Of a stretch of 64,000 bases of DNA, positions 20,370 through 33,172 are shown in pieces. Each line of letters begins with the position of its first letter. Within the stretch, counting starts at the first letter, position 1. The DNA lies in assembly GCA_029216955.1 (NCBI GenBank), contig JANAVB010006998.1, forward strand, positions 2,647,192 through 2,711,191, given 5' to 3'. Made by a program: the position numbers and the translations under genes. Below the pieces are notes generated by a model. The model ran no database searches. It was not told the DNA's origin and saw only the letters and a program-made list of their open reading frames with translations. The stretch comes from Iris pallida (lineage: Eukaryota > Streptophyta > Magnoliopsida > Asparagales > Iridaceae).

Positions 20370-23285
20370 TGTCACGCCCCAGAACCAGAATACTGGAGAG
20401 CGGGGGCAGATATAGCCAGCTACGTATATTGAAATGGAAACCACCTCGATATACGGTCACGGCTGTCTAGATATGTGAGGGTTTTCTACAAGCCAACAGT
20501 CTCTTATGGTCATGAACAAGCCTAGTGTCTCAATCACCACAAGTAAGTAAGGTCGCAAGATGTATGATCATTAAATATACAATAATAAGGCATCCCAAAT
20601 ATTACGTATTCAGCTGATCATGAAGCTAGTCGTTACAAAATGTTAGGACTAGCAAGAGTTTAGTCATACATGATCAACCCTAGGATTTGTCAATCATGTT
20701 TACAGCCCGTAGGCAGACAGTAAGTAAAAGTGCTCCGAGCTAACAGGTGCTCGTCGGCTAAACGCCTCAAAAGAATAATTTTTATAATAGAGTGAGTGAA
20801 ACAAAAATAGAAAACCCACTCTTGGCCCGAATTCCGTCTAGTATTCACCATTGGGCTGGAAGCCTGGTAGATCCTCGAGAGCTGCTCCGAAATCTGGCCA
20901 CACAAAACCAGCTGGATCAACCCCAGAAAGAGCAAGTGCCACAAGGGGGCCACGAAATAAGAACAAAAGCCAGCATTCAGCACAGAAAATCTAATATTAA
21001 AGCTAAAATTACGAAAACATGCCAGGATGATATACGACGAGATAACCGTAGAACTATTCCGATAGCCAGGTTACAACCCGTAAACCAAACAAGGATCGAG
21101 GTTGTAACCCTTCATCTGAACAGAGCTTGGTTTCCCACCATTTATCGAAAAGATAATAATGTAAGTAATCAAGACAGGAAGCAATCTTGTACTGGATCAA
21201 GACATGGCTAACTGGTTATACCTCATTCAATCAATCACGGCCAAGCAGATACTATGGCTTACTACTTTAACTAACTAGGGTTATCACAGGCCTAATGACT
21301 AACAAGATGCAGTGAGATTGTTCCACAGCCACAAGCCCTGCAGACCATCCAGGCTACCCAGGACGAAAGATTAGGGTTGAATTCAGGTGGGTACATTGTC
21401 CAGGAGACACATGTACCCTTAGGTGACTTAGAGGGTGCAACACGCAACGGTGTGCTAGAAATGTGCCCTACTCGACGGCAGGCTACAGATCCCAAGAGCG
21501 CCCAGGTAACGGGATTGCCCGTAGCTGTGTCAATCTCTTCATGACTACTGTGTTATTCTAGTTATTAACCTTAATCCATTTTAGTAGGTACTCCTGACCG
21601 TGGTACTCAGGAGTCCCATCCTAGACATGGTGCAAGACAGGAGAAGTGGATTAACAAGCAAGCAAGAAAGAACCATCCACGGTGTCAAGACAGGTCAAGT
21701 TAAGTTATCAAGTCATGTCAAGTCAGGAGTGCGCCGCCACGGGCCATTATCAAGTTATCAAGATAAATCATGTCAGGTGGGTCATGTCGGGAGTGCACCA
21801 CTACGGGTCACTGTCGTGTTGTGCTAGTTTCTGGTCATACCATGCCATGTACAATAGTCGTTCCAAACATGTTAAGTAACATCAAGTTCATGACAAAAGG
21901 CGTAAGGATATAAAATGGGCAGAAAATATCTAATAAAAATATCAATATACAGGACCATAGAAAAGCCAAGCTTAAAGAAATAAAACCAAAACTCCAAGAA
22001 CCAATGGGTTAAGCAAGGGTCAGGGGAGCAGCGTATGAAAAGTCAAGCACGCTGAAAGAGCTGCGTACGTGAAAAGTCACGCACGCTACAGAGAGCAGCG
22101 TGGGTAAAAGTCACGCACGCTGAGAGAGCAGCGTGGATGAAAAGTCACGCACGCTACAGGAGCAGCGTAGGTGAAAAGTCACGCACGCTGAGAGAGCAGC
22201 GTGGGTGAAAAAGTCACGCACGCTACAGGAGCAGCATAGGTGAAAGTCACGCACGCTGAGAGAGCAGCGTGGGGGAAAAGTCACGCACGCTACAGGAGCA
22301 GCGTAGGTGAAAGTCACGCACGCTGAGAGAGCAGCGTGGGTGAAAAGTCACGTACGCTACAGGAGCAGTGTAGGTGAAAAGTCACGCACGCTGAGAGAGC
22401 AGCGTGGGTGAAAAGTCACGCACGCTCAAGGGAGCAGTGTGTGAAAAGTCATGCACGCTGAAGGGAGCAGTGTGTGAAAGTCACGCCCGCTCAAGGGAGC
22501 AGTGTGTGAAAGTCACGCACGCTCAAGGAGACACGCTTCCAACAGGAAGCGTAGTCAAGCCTGCGTACGCAGCGCTAAAGAGCGCGCGTAGCCCAGTGTG
22601 CATAAGCTAAACAGCTCTGCACACTGCTCACTGTCTTCTCCAAACAGCAAGAACACCATGGATGAACCCAAAGCTTCCAAGTATCATAACTTGGCCATCC
22701 GAACTCCAAATCCGGATTTCCAAAGCTCCAACTTGGGTGAAACTGAAGGCTCTTCCACATGGAAGCATCAAAAACCCATAAAATCCAACTAAAGTAGATC
22801 AAACCATGCAAAATCCAAAAATAGCAAAACTTAGATCTAGGACAAGGGAAGCTCCAAATCATAAAATGCCAAGAACTAATGTTGATCACCATGTCCTAGT
22901 CTAGCGAATGGATAAAGAAAATATGGTTCTCATGTGGTGGCAAGATGCACTTGCCTAGGGTTGGGAGTGTTGTGTAGAGGAAGGAGAAGAAGAAGAAGAA
23001 GAAAATTTATAGAGGAAGTAATGAAGAGAGAGAGTGGTAGGTGGAGTTTTAATGGTGGAGGTTGTGGTGTGTTGAGGGTGGAGTGTAGGCTAATGGTGAT
23101 CCAATGCTCAAATAAACTGAACCAAACCAAACCAACCCAATCCAAATTAAAACCGTGCCATGACAAAACCCAAAATACAAGAAATACCAAAATTCCACAA
23201 GTTGAGAAAAAAATAAAAATACATGCCAAAATCCATATACGAGTATAAATACAAAATACGGGAAATACGGGAAATGAGGGTGACA
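20370..23285 (-). repeat. 5' LTR of element B (2916 bp)
   Basis: Same length and ends as 9860-12775. The TCACGC minisatellite lies at about 22025-22535. The outer edge is GGGTGACA at 23285, followed by the ATAAC duplication and the H integrase frame. Confidence 0.96.
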
Positions 23286-24347
23286 ATAACCCAGATAGTA
23301 TCTCTTCCAGCTAGGGATCTAGGTAATCCAGTCACAAAATCCATGGTAATATGCTCCTATTTCTATTCTGGGATCGGTAAAGGTTGAAGAAGTCTAGCTG
23401 GTCTCTGATGTTCTGCTTTAACTTGCTGACAAACCAAACAATAAAAGACAAACCGAGCTATCTCCCTCTTCATTCTATTCCACCAAAAATGCTGACGGAT
23501 ATCTCGGTACATCTTCGTACTACCGGGGTGAATCGAATACTGAGAACTGTGAGTTTCTGTCATGATCTTATGTCTGATATCTCCACTGGGTACACAAAGA
23601 CGCCTTCCATGTCAGAGTGTACCATCTTCATGAATACATAGCTCTGGTCTCCATCCTGCTACACATTCTGCCCTAAGCCGCTGAAGCTTAGAATCTACTG
23701 ACTGAGCTAACTTGATCCTCTCTACTATACTGGACTGAACTTGCATACTGGCCATCAATGCCACACTGGAAGGAAGAACAACTTCAATACCCATCTTCTG
23801 AAGATCTGGTAACAACTCAGGCTGCGCTGTTAGAAAATAAACTCCGGCTCTCTTGCTCAACGCATCTGCTACAACGTTGGCCTTTCCAGGATGATAATGC
23901 AAGTTGATGTCATAATCCACAAGTAGCTCTAGCCATCTCTTCTGACGCATGTTAAGGTCCTTCTGGGTGAACACATACTTAAGACTCTTGTGGTCGGTGA
24001 AAATCTTCACCCGATCTCCATATAAATAATGTCACCACAACTTCAATGTAAACACTACTGCTGCTAACACCAAGTCATGGGTAGGATAATTTCTCTCATG
24101 GTCACGAAGCTGACGAGACGCATAAGCGACTACCTTACTATGCTGCATCAATACGCATCCTAATCCTCTGCCGGAAGCATCACAATAAACTAAAAATCCT
24201 CCACTCCCATCGGGAAGAGTGAGAATAGGGACCGTCAGCAATCTTTGCTTCAACTTCTCGAATGAACGCTGACACTCTGCTGTCTAAGCAAACTTCACAT
24301 CCTTACGGGTCAACTGCATCAATGGCATTGAAATCCGAGCAAAGTCT
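23286..24347 (-). pseudogene. Element H integrase N-part, RNase H and RT end
   Basis: Reading inward from B, this holds MDFVTGLPRSLAGRDTIWVIV (first catalytic Asp of integrase), the zinc finger ([21 protein letters not shown]), the linker and RNase H ([20 protein letters not shown]). Two TGG-to-TAG changes disrupt the phrase that B keeps as WKWEH. A TGA follows GTL near 23612, where B has an Arg codon. A further stop precedes 24032. Copia element F interrupts the RT end at 24347. Confidence 0.88.
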
Positions 24348-25620
24348 AGATGGAACTGGGGATTTCCAGGACCCTTCCTTTGGTGTACGTATTGATCGAT
24401 AGAAAGTTAAACAGATCTAAAATACGTGTTCTAACCCTTCATAGACGGAAACTAGGGTTCACGAATTATACCTGCGGCGGAAAGGAGACAAGTAATTCCT
24501 GGCAATCTCGAGCGGACGACCCCAAGATCTTCTGTACGTATTCCTTCCTCGAGTTGGACGTCGTGTGGGCGACGATCTTCCAACATTTTCTTCTCCTTAG
24601 CAGCCCTATCTATTTTTTTTCTTATGTGAATCACAAATTTAGAGAAAGTTTCAGATTTTTGATCAGTAATCTGGCGGCCAGAGAATAGAGGATATATATA
24701 GGCTACGGCAGGGACTATGAGAAGAAATTAGGGTTAGGCCTCCTAACGGATCTGGATATCCCGTGTTCAGTCCGAACACACAATCTACGCCCATTAACAA
24801 TAGCTCGGTCCACTAATGAGCTATTGTTGCACTACCTCCCTAATCCCAAATTATGGTTGTGGGCTCCTTTTATTATATGCTTCTTTGGCTCTCCATGTTA
24901 AGATATCGTATGTCCGTCGAACAAATTAAGTTACTGACAACTATATTGATTCGACATCTTTTATCCTTAAGTAGTACCGCTCAACTTTATTTGTCATGTC
25001 GGATATAATCCACCTGCAAGGTTTACATGACAATCCTTATGAGCTTCTTAAGGGGACATCATCAACCCGATGTATCGGGACATAGATTCTGTTTATAATC
25101 AACAGCCTATCATACATACAATATTATTATCCAATTCATAGAGGTTGCTGATCCATAATGAATCTCACTCTTTTATGAGTCAAAGTAATGCACACTGTAT
25201 ATACATGTCCGTTATTATATACGGATTAAGAGCACAAGCATCCATAATAACAGAAGTGTTTGTTCTCTTATCTAGCCAGTACGAAGAGAACAACCTCAAG
25301 TGGTCCTGTTCAATACACACAAAGTGTACTAGTGTAAACCTTTAGTCAAGATAGACTAATACCAGATTATACTACAACCTTTTTAATAGATTGTCCAAGT
25401 CCATCTAGGTTGTGAACTATTTATATATTTCATAGGGAACTGATAATATGATCTTCTGTGTGACACCACACACCATATTATCTATATATAGAATATCAGA
25501 CATTTGCATTAACACTTGCAACAAATACAATATGTAAACATTTGCCCATATGATTCTCATTCAAAATTTAAGAAAATAAGGTTACTACAAAAGCGATGCT
25601 TTTAGTATATAACCCTAACA
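24348..25620 (-). repeat. 3' LTR of element F
   Basis: This pairs with 30906-32176, with scattered substitutions of several percent by eye. On the minus strand a TATATATCC-type box lies near 24690-24700. Several conserved short ORFs (for example at 25145-25345) recur in both copies and are not supported as genes. Confidence 0.93.
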
Positions 25621-25640
25621 ATCTCCTACTTATACTCAAA
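25621..25640 (-). promoter_or_regulatory. Polypurine tract of element F
   Basis: The minus strand reads TATAAGTAGGAGAT immediately before TGTTAGGGTT at the 3' LTR start. Confidence 0.75.
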
Positions 25641-25877
25641 GCATTGCTCTTTCGTATACTGTTACAAATCTCCCACTTATACTTAAAGCCCTGCTGCTAC
25701 ACATCTGACTCCCATTCCCTCAACATGACTATCAAAAGCCTTAGCTGGTAATCTCTTTGTAAAGGGATCAGCTAGGTTGTCGGCTGATGCTATCTTGATC
25801 ACAACAACTTTTCCTTTCTTTATGAAATCTCGTATCCGGTGGTACTTGCACTCAATGTGTTTGCCTGTCTTATGGGC

Positions 25878-27599
25878 TCATGGTTCCTTCGAGTTTGCAA
25901 ATGCACCACTATTATCACAATAAAGTGTAATAGACTTAGGCAAACTAGGTACCACATCCAAGTCAAAACGAAAGTTTCTGAGCCAAATCGCTTCTTTGGC
26001 TGCCTTAGAGGCTGCCACATACTCGACTTCCATGGTAGAATCAGCAATACATTTTTGCTTGATACTCCTCCACACAATGGCTCTACCTCCCAAAGTAAAC
26101 ACATAACCTGAGGTAGATTTTCTGGAATCCCTATATGACTGAAAATTTGAGTCTGTATACCCCAAGGGAACTAAACTATCTGCCTGGTAAACTAGCATAT
26201 ACTCTTTAGTCCTTTTCAGGTACTTCAAAATATACTTTACGGCAGTCCAGTGCTCTTGTCCTGGGTTAGACTGATATCTGCTGACCATGCCTACGGCAAA
26301 GCAGATGTCTGGTCTCGTACATAGCATTGTATACATTAAGCTTCCTACTGCTGAAGCATAAGGAACTGCCTTTATGTTCTCTATCTCTTTAGGTGTCCTC
26401 GGACACTGCTCATTTGATAGAGCAATTCCATGTCTAAAAGGTAAGAAACCTTTCTTAGAATTTTGCATACTAAAACGAGTTAGTATAGTATCGATATAGG
26501 AAGCTTGGGATAAACCCAACATCCTTTTCTTACGATCTCGTAGAACTTTGATCCCAAGGATGTGGCCTACTTCTCCCAAGTCCTTCATATCAAATTGTTT
26601 GGATAACCATACCCTTATATCAGTTAACACCTTCATATTGTTTCCAATGAGCAAGATCTCATCCACATAAAGTACTAGGAACACCACCACATTTCCGTCA
26701 CACTTTTTGTATACACATGATTCATTCTGACATTGATCAAATCTATAGGATTTTATCACCTGATCAAAATATATATTCCAAGATCTGGAAGCTTGCTTAA
26801 GTCCATAAATGGACTTCTTGAGCTTACAAACAAGATACTTCTGGCCCTTTTCAATGAACCCGTCTGGTTGCTTCATATAGATGTCTTCCTCAAGACTTCT
26901 ATTATGGAAAGCTGTCTTGACATCCATTTGCCAAATCTCATAATCGAGATGAGCTGCAATAGATAAAAGAATTCGGACAGACTTAAGCATGGCTACAGGA
27001 GAAACGGTTTCCTCATAATCGATACCCTCTCTTTGAGTAAAACCTTTTGCTACAAGCCGAGCTTTAAAGAATTCAACCTTACCGTCTGATCCTCTTTTTC
27101 TCTTATAGACCCACTTGCATCCAATAGCTTTTACACCAACGGGTGGTTCTACAAGCTCCCAGACCTGATTAGAATCCATAGATTCTATTTCAAATATCAT
27201 TGCTTTTTGCCAAGACTCTGCATCTTTATCTTGGAGTGCTTTATTGTAGGTACAAGGATCATAATCTTGTTCCTCAGGGACGAAGTCTGACGACTCTTCC
27301 AAGAACATATATCTATCAGGTTGTATCACAACCCTCCCACTACGACGAGGCACTATCGGTTGTGGTGTAACATTTGTGACATGTTGTGCAGTTATTTGTG
27401 GTTCATCCTCTTGTACTGTTGGTACTGAAGTACTTGGTGTCTCATGTCTCAGTTCTTCTAGAACAACTTTACTTGTGGGTTTATGGTTCATCACATAGTC
27501 TTCTTCTAAGAATCGGGCACTGGTGCTAACAATGACCTTATGATCCTTAGGACTATAAAATAAACCTCCTTTCGTTCCTCTTGGATAGCCTACAAACAA
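25878..27599 (-). pseudogene. Copia reverse transcriptase and RNase H (element F)
   Basis: 573 codons contain the copia RT start (NQVWELVEPPVGVKAIGCKWVYKRK is split here as NQVWELVEPP and CKWVYKRK), KTAFHNRSLEEDIYMKQPDGF, and the catalytic box region VLYVDEILLIGNN. That box reads YVDE where YVDD is normal, so an active-site Asp is replaced by Glu. RNase H follows (YTDSNFQSYRDSRKSTSGY, then VEYVAASKAAKEAIWL). The frame continues upstream but for a TAA at 27606. The C-terminus is cut early at 25878 relative to related proteins (usually the DNSGA motif is followed by IxLAKNP). Confidence 0.9.
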
Positions 27600-27605
27600 G
27601 CATAC

Positions 27606-28412
27606 TTATGTATGAGATTCCAACTTATCTGCTTTCCCATTCAGCACATGTGCTGGACTACCCCAAATGCGAACATGTTTCAGACTAGGCTTACGCCCAA
27701 TCCACAGCTCTGTGGGAGTAAGAGGTACTGACTTAGAAGGAACCAAGTTCAAAATATAAGCTGCAGTCTCTAAGACATATCCCCAAAATGAATCTGGCAA
27801 ATCCGAATAACTCATCATTGATCTAACCATCTCCATAAGAGTTCTATTCCTTCTTTCGGCTACACCATTATGCCGGGGCGTTCCAGGTGCAGTCAATTGG
27901 GATGCAATCCCAGCCTCTGATAAATAGTCCATAAACTCTCCAAAGAGGTACTCGCCACCATGATCTGATCGTAATAACTTGATACATTTTCTATGACGTT
28001 TCTCCGTTTCAGCCTTGTACTCTTTGAATTTCTCAAAGTACTCAGACTTACGGTACATCAAATAAATGTATCCATACCTTGAATAATCGTTAATAAATAT
28101 GACAAAATATTCAAAGCCACCTCTAGCTTGGATAGTCATGGGTCCACACAAATTAGAATGAACCAATTCCAACACATCTTTGGCCCTATACCCCTTTGCC
28201 GTAAAAGGCCTTTTGGTCATTTTACCTTTCAAACAGGATTCACGGACTGGTAGTGCCTCCACTTTCAATGAACTCAAAGGTCTATTTTCAACCAGTCTTT
28301 GAATCCTTCTTAGGTTAATATGCCCCAATCGCAAGTGCCAAAGATTTGTTTGGTTCATACAAGAAGGTTCTTTTCTCTTATTTAAGTTAGATGACATATT
28401 ATTCATTTCCAT
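27606..28412 (-). pseudogene. Copia GAG-pre-integrase and integrase (element F)
   Basis: The zinc finger with LWHLRLGHINLRRIQ (His) and ESCLKGKMT (Cys) leads to the integrase core. Core residues include the first Asp region (LVHSNLCGP, where H-S-D-L-C-G-P is usual, so the Asp is Asn here), the second Asp region (LRSDHGGEYL) and Glu in NGVAERRNRTL. In-frame stops bound it on both sides (TAA at 27606 and TAA at 28416), both in the same reading frame as the neighbours. The Asp-to-Asn change would kill catalysis. Confidence 0.9.
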
Positions 28413-28415
28413 AAG

Positions 28416-29297
28416 TTACATTGTGGGCGAAATAGGATTAATGACATACAAATTATCAACCAATGCACCAGAACAGATAAAATATTTATTCTTTCTAATA
28501 ACAATATTGTCATTAAAATAAACTGAATATCCATCCTTAACTAACATAGAAACAGAAACTAAATTCCTTCTAAGTGAAGGTGCATGAAGACAATCTCTCA
28601 ATGTCAAAGACTTATTTCTACCAAAAGATAAAGTAACATTCTCTAATGCAACGACCGATACTTTTGTAGCATCATCCATGAACAAGCATATCTCTCCATC
28701 ACTGAGCCGTCTGGTTTTCTGGAACACCTGCAATGTATTACAGACATGATTAGTGGATCCTGTATCTACACACCAGGTGCCAGTAGATAACACCGCTAAA
28801 CATGTTTTAACTATTAGTAAATGAGATATACCTTCTTTGTTCCCTTGTTTGAGAAGTGGACAGTCAGTCTTCCAATGTCCTGACCTTTTGCACTTGAAAT
28901 ATTTGTCTTTCGGCTTTTTTACCGCGCCTTGAGGTCCCATGCCCTTCTTTGCTGAATTTACCTGTTTCTGAATGTTATTCTTCTTCTTACCGCCTTTTGG
29001 CTTAGAAGTAGAAGCCTTTTCAGAAACAAAAATATGACCACTCTGTCTAAAGAGAGATTCAGCATCCTGTAGCTTTTTTGCAAGTTCTGCCAAACTATAC
29101 AACCTTTTGTTCATGTTGTAATTAAGGCAGAAATTGTCAAAACTTTTAGGCAGAGTCCCGAGAATGATATCGAGCTGGGATTCTCCATCGATTTTAGCTC
29201 CAAGGATCTCCATCTCATTCAGATGACCCATCAACTTGAGAACATGATCCCTTACTGGTGTACCCTCAGCCATTTTTGTATTCATTAAATATTTCAT
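28416..29297 (-). pseudogene. Copia Gag C-part, zinc knuckle and protease (element F)
   Basis: The Gag part includes GTPVRDHVLKLMGHLNEME and LPKSFDNFCLNYNMNKR. The knuckle reads CKRSGHWKTDC, preceded by KYFK where a first Cys (CXXC) is expected, so it is damaged. The protease has WCVDTGSTNHVC. This is the usual order for copia. The reading frame is shared with integrase and RT downstream. Confidence 0.88.
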
Positions 29298-29641
29298 AGC
29301 AAACTGCCTAGCTACTCTACTATGATGTCCAAGAGTTTCTTGAGGTTATACATCATGTCATAAGCAGTGGCCATGGCCTGATACTGATGTTGCAGTACAT
29401 TTGACATAGATGCCAGAATGTAACACCGCGCCATCTTATCTGCCTTTTTCTACTTCTTATAAGCCTCTTTGACCTCTTCATCAGAGTTAGCATCAGGCTT
29501 AGGTAGGCATTTCTCAACAAGTATATATTTGTACTCTTCAGCAGTCAGAACAATGTCCAAATTACGTTTCCAGTTAATATAATTAGGTCCAGTAAGTTTA
29601 TTTTCTTTAAGAATCACCATAAGTGGACTAAAAGAACCCAT
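29298..29641 (-). pseudogene. Copia Gag N-terminal part, broken (element F)
   Basis: An ATG at 29641 opens a 63-codon ORF (LTGPNYINWKRNLDIVL), typical of copia Gag starts. It stops at 29450, and the region to 29297 continues Gag in other frames, so at least one frameshift and one stop occur. Confidence 0.85.
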
Positions 29642-30890
29642 TTTTTAAAATCCTGACAATCACATAAATAAAATTATGTAGGGCAAAAAAACTTTTTGAA
29701 TTAACTAAATATTGATTCCCTCAAAACAATAATAAGAAATTCACCAACACCTTGAACACCATGAATTTAGCATGCCACGATAGTGTGGACGTATACAAAT
29801 TCAACTTTGTTTAAGTAGGTTTTTTTATTAATTTTACTATCATGTCAACATAACTTTATGACAAATAAAATTAATATGCTGGTCTTGCTCTGGTCATACA
29901 AATAATAGCACTGACTTCGATGGAGAGGATACCATTATTTGTATCTAAGTGTATACCATTACTTAATACTAAGTCCATTACCTTGTAATGAGTTCCTTCA
30001 GATGGAGAAGTGAACACATACTAGGTAACTTTCTATAATTATCCCTAAGGAATTTTGTACTGGTGATCCATAATTATTCTCATCCGATATGGAGGAAAGC
30101 ACTAAAGCCAACACGCAAGTATAATTACATAACCCAAACCAGTAATGAAGACCATAGGATTTATACTAAATAAATATCCTCTCCCACTTAGTTATTTAAC
30201 AATGAGGGTTTTTTTACTAGTTGATATTATGTCCATGTTGTCTATTATTAACGTAGGCTTGGTTTTTTAAAAAAAACAACCACACAATAATAAACATGCA
30301 TAATCAGAAAAAGTAAAATGACAAAAATAAGAGAAAATATTCAACTATTATGGTCATCTTTGCTGCTCCATCCTCAGCTATCCGAATCCAAAATCTGCCG
30401 CTGCGCAGTTATTCGAGGTTCGACCTGCCCGATCAGGTCGCGGGGTTCGGGGCAGCGCCCCAATTTTTTTATTATGGGTTTTGACTGTCGATTCCTTCAT
30501 TAAAAATCATCTGTCTGCCTCTGGACTGCTTAAAACCAGCATCTCGTCCGGCGTCAGAAACAACAACCACCGCCATCACGATTGATCAAAAATAATTAAA
30601 ATTATATTAATCCTATGCCTCTCGAAGGAGTTCACACATAACCTAGATTGAAAAATTAAAATAATAAGCACGATCAACCCTCGTGATTTTAATAACATCC
30701 ACAACAACAAGAACATCCACGACATGTCCGTGGTTTAACCAACACAATCAAAAACATGCATTGGACCATAATAGTTGGATCTAAGATGTCTGCAAAACTG
30801 AGTTAGAACAGATCTACATCTACCGACTATTACACAGCATTGGTTTTATTGGACAATATAGACGTATCAATTAATACGTAGATCCAACCT
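29642..30890 (-). other. Leader of element F between primer site and gag
   Basis: About 1.25 kb with no ORF of note. Two adjacent perfect hairpins lie in it: CGACCTG/CAGGTCG with a 6-base loop at 30421-30440, and GGGGC-AGC-GCCCC at 30449-30461, in a GC-rich island within AT-rich DNA. A T-rich run follows at 30464. This is where packaging and dimerisation signals usually sit. Confidence 0.6.
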
Positions 30891-30903
30891 GGATCTGATA
30901 CCA
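30891..30903 (-). promoter_or_regulatory. Initiator-Met primer-binding site of element F
   Basis: The minus strand reads TGGTATCAGATCC, two bases from the 5' LTR end. Confidence 0.88.
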
Positions 30904-30905
30904 AT

Positions 30906-32176
30906 TGATGGAACTGGGGATTTCCAGGACCCTTTTTTTAGTGTGCGTATTGATCGATAGAAAGTTAAACAGATCTAATACGTGTTCTAACCCTTCATAG
31001 GCGGAAACTAGGGCTCACGAATTATACATACGACGGAAAGGAGACAAGTAATTTCTGGCAATCTCGAGCGAACGACCCCAAGATCTTCTGAACGTATTCC
31101 TTTCTCGAGTTGGACGTCGTATGGGCGACGATCTCCCAACCTTTTCTTCTCCTTGGCAGCCCTCTCTTTCTCTCCTTACGTGAATCACGAATTTAGAGAA
31201 AGTTTCAGATTTCTAATCAGTAATCTAGCGGCCAGAGAATAGATGATATATATATAGGCTACGACAGGGACCATGAAGAGAAATTAGGGTTAGGCCTCCT
31301 AACGGATCTGGATATCCCGTGTTCAGCCCGGACACACAATCCAGGCCCATTAACAATAGCTCGGTCCACTAATGAGCTATTGTTGCACTACCTCCCTAAT
31401 TCCAAATTATGTTTGTGGGCTCCTTTTATTATATGCTCGTTTTGCTCCCTATGTTAAGATATCGTATGTCCGTCGATCAAATTAAGTTACTGACAACTAT
31501 ATTGATTCGACATTTTTATCCTTAAGTAGTACCGCTCAACTTTATTTGTCATGTCGGATATAATCCACCTACAGGGTTTATATGACAATCCTTATGAGCT
31601 CCTTAAGGGGACATCATCAACCCGATGTATCGGGACATTGATTCCATTTTTAATCAACAGCCCATCATACATATAATATAATTACCCAATTCATATAGGT
31701 TGTTGATCCATAATGAATCTTACTCTTTTATGATTCAAAGTAATATACACTGCATATACATGTCCATTATTATATACGGATTAAGAGCACAAGCATCCAT
31801 AATAACAGAAGTGTTTGTTCTCTTATCTAGCCAGTACGAAGAGAACAACCTCAAGTGGTCCTGTTCAATACACACAAAGTGTACTAGTGTAAACCTATAG
31901 TCAAGATAGACTAATACCAGATTACACTACAACCTTTCCAATAGATTGTCCAAGTCCATCTAGGTTGTGAACTATTTATATACTCCATAGAAAATTGATA
32001 ATATGATCTTCTGTGTGACACCACACACCATATTATCTACAATATAGAATATCAGACATTTGTATTAACACTTGCAATAAATACAATATGCAAACATTTA
32101 TCCATATGATTCTTATTCAAAATTTTAGGAAATAAGGTTACTACAAAAGTGATGCTTTTAGTATATAACCCTAACA
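30906..32176 (-). repeat. 5' LTR of element F (1271 bp)
   Basis: Starts TGATGGAACTGG and ends CCCTAACA; the H RT frame resumes at about 32177. Confidence 0.93.
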
Positions 32177-33172
32177 ATCTGACACAAACCGACGGTAATA
32201 ACCGGCCAATCCAAGGAAACTCTGAACTTCCACGATAGTGCTAGGTACTGGCCATGTCTCCATGGCAACTATCTTCCGGGGTCCACTTCCACTCCATCTC
32301 TGGTGATGATGTGACCTAAGTACGAGATACGATCCAACCAAAACTCGTACATACTGAACTTCGCATACAACTGGTACTTCCTGAGAATCTGAAGAACCAC
32401 ACGGAGATGCTGCTCATGCTCTGCCTCATTCTTGCTATAGACTAAGATGTCATCTATAAACACTATCACAAACTGGTCCAAATAGGGCATGAAGATACGA
32501 TTCATGAGGTCCATGAATATGGCTGGCACATTGGTCGCTCCAAATGGCATAACAAGGAACTTCCAATGTCTATACCTCAATCTGAATGCTATCTTCAGAA
32601 TGTCCTGCTCTCTGACTCTGATCTGATGGTACCCCGACCGTAAATCAATCTTCGAGAATACATAATACTGCTGCTCCTCTGAGTTGATCAAATAAGTCAT
32701 CTATCCTTGGTAGAGGATATCTGTTCTTGATTGTTACAGAGTTCAAGGTACGATAATCAACACATAATCTTGACGTACCATCCTTCATTTTCACAAGAAG
32801 CATCGGGCCTCCCCAAGGTGATCCGCTAGCACGAATGAAACCCTTGGTTCTAAGTTCTTCAATCATCTTGTACAAGATCTCCAACTCTGAAGGCGCCATC
32901 CTATAGACCCTCTCTGACACTGGTTCTGATCCGGGAATCAAATTAGTAGTGAACTCGATCTCTCTCTCTGGGGGCATACTTGGAAGCTCTTCGAAAAATA
33001 CGTCAGGAAACTCTTCTACAACTCTGGGAAACTAAACTGCTGCTACTGCCATCCGTAATGCTGGGGAAGAAGGTTCTACTCTGCCTCGAAGAAATAAAAA
33101 CTTTGGCTCACCAGGAATACTAAAAATAATCTTGTGGATATGGCAATCAATTTTAGCATACTGGTCCCTCAA
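32177..33172 (-). pseudogene. Element H reverse transcriptase
   Basis: The RT core is readable ([35 protein letters not shown]). A frameshift near 32660-32680 separates it from the N-terminal RT part ([37 protein letters not shown]), where a small insertion duplicates a CTGCTGCTC-like stretch. Two more stops lie between RT and protease, one replacing the Trp that B has in GMDWLRN. Confidence 0.88.

Larger units (their letters stand above)
9860..23285 (-). mobile_element. Element B: complete Tekay-type chromovirus (13.4 kb)
   Basis: B is bounded by two 2916-bp LTRs (9860-12775 and 20370-23285) that start TGTCACGCCCC and end GGGTGACA on the plus strand. A perfect 5-bp target-site duplication, ATAAC, occurs at 9855-9859 and 23286-23290. 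Coding sequence runs on the minus strand, so the right LTR is the 5' one. Gag, protease, RT, RNase H, integrase and chromodomain-like tail are all present in one frame, broken by two nonsense codons and by element D in gag. The LTRs differ by scattered substitutions, mostly transitions and a few percent by eye. Confidence 0.96.
24348..32176 (-). mobile_element. Element F: Ty1/copia retrotransposon (7.8 kb)
   Basis: Two LTRs of 1273 and 1271 bp begin (T/A)GATGGAACTGGGGATT and end ATATAACCCTAACA. An initiator-Met primer site, a polypurine tract and gag-pol on the minus strand are present. The protease-integrase-RT-RNase H order makes it copia. The H RT frame resumes after it. The target duplication is imperfect (AGTCT on the left, ATCT on the right), and the first base of the left LTR appears mutated. 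Sequence style resembles the TNT1-94/Tork group, but I am not sure of the lineage. Confidence 0.93.

Noticed and set aside
9860..23285. Segmental duplication of about 2.9 kb (9860-12775 and 20370-23285)
   Set aside because: The ATAAC target duplication, TG...CA ends and internal gag-pol show the two copies are LTRs of one element.
24350..24688. 112-codon plus-strand ORF at the copia LTR
   Set aside because: It starts in H sequence or LTR DNA with no coding similarity; the other LTR does not keep it open.
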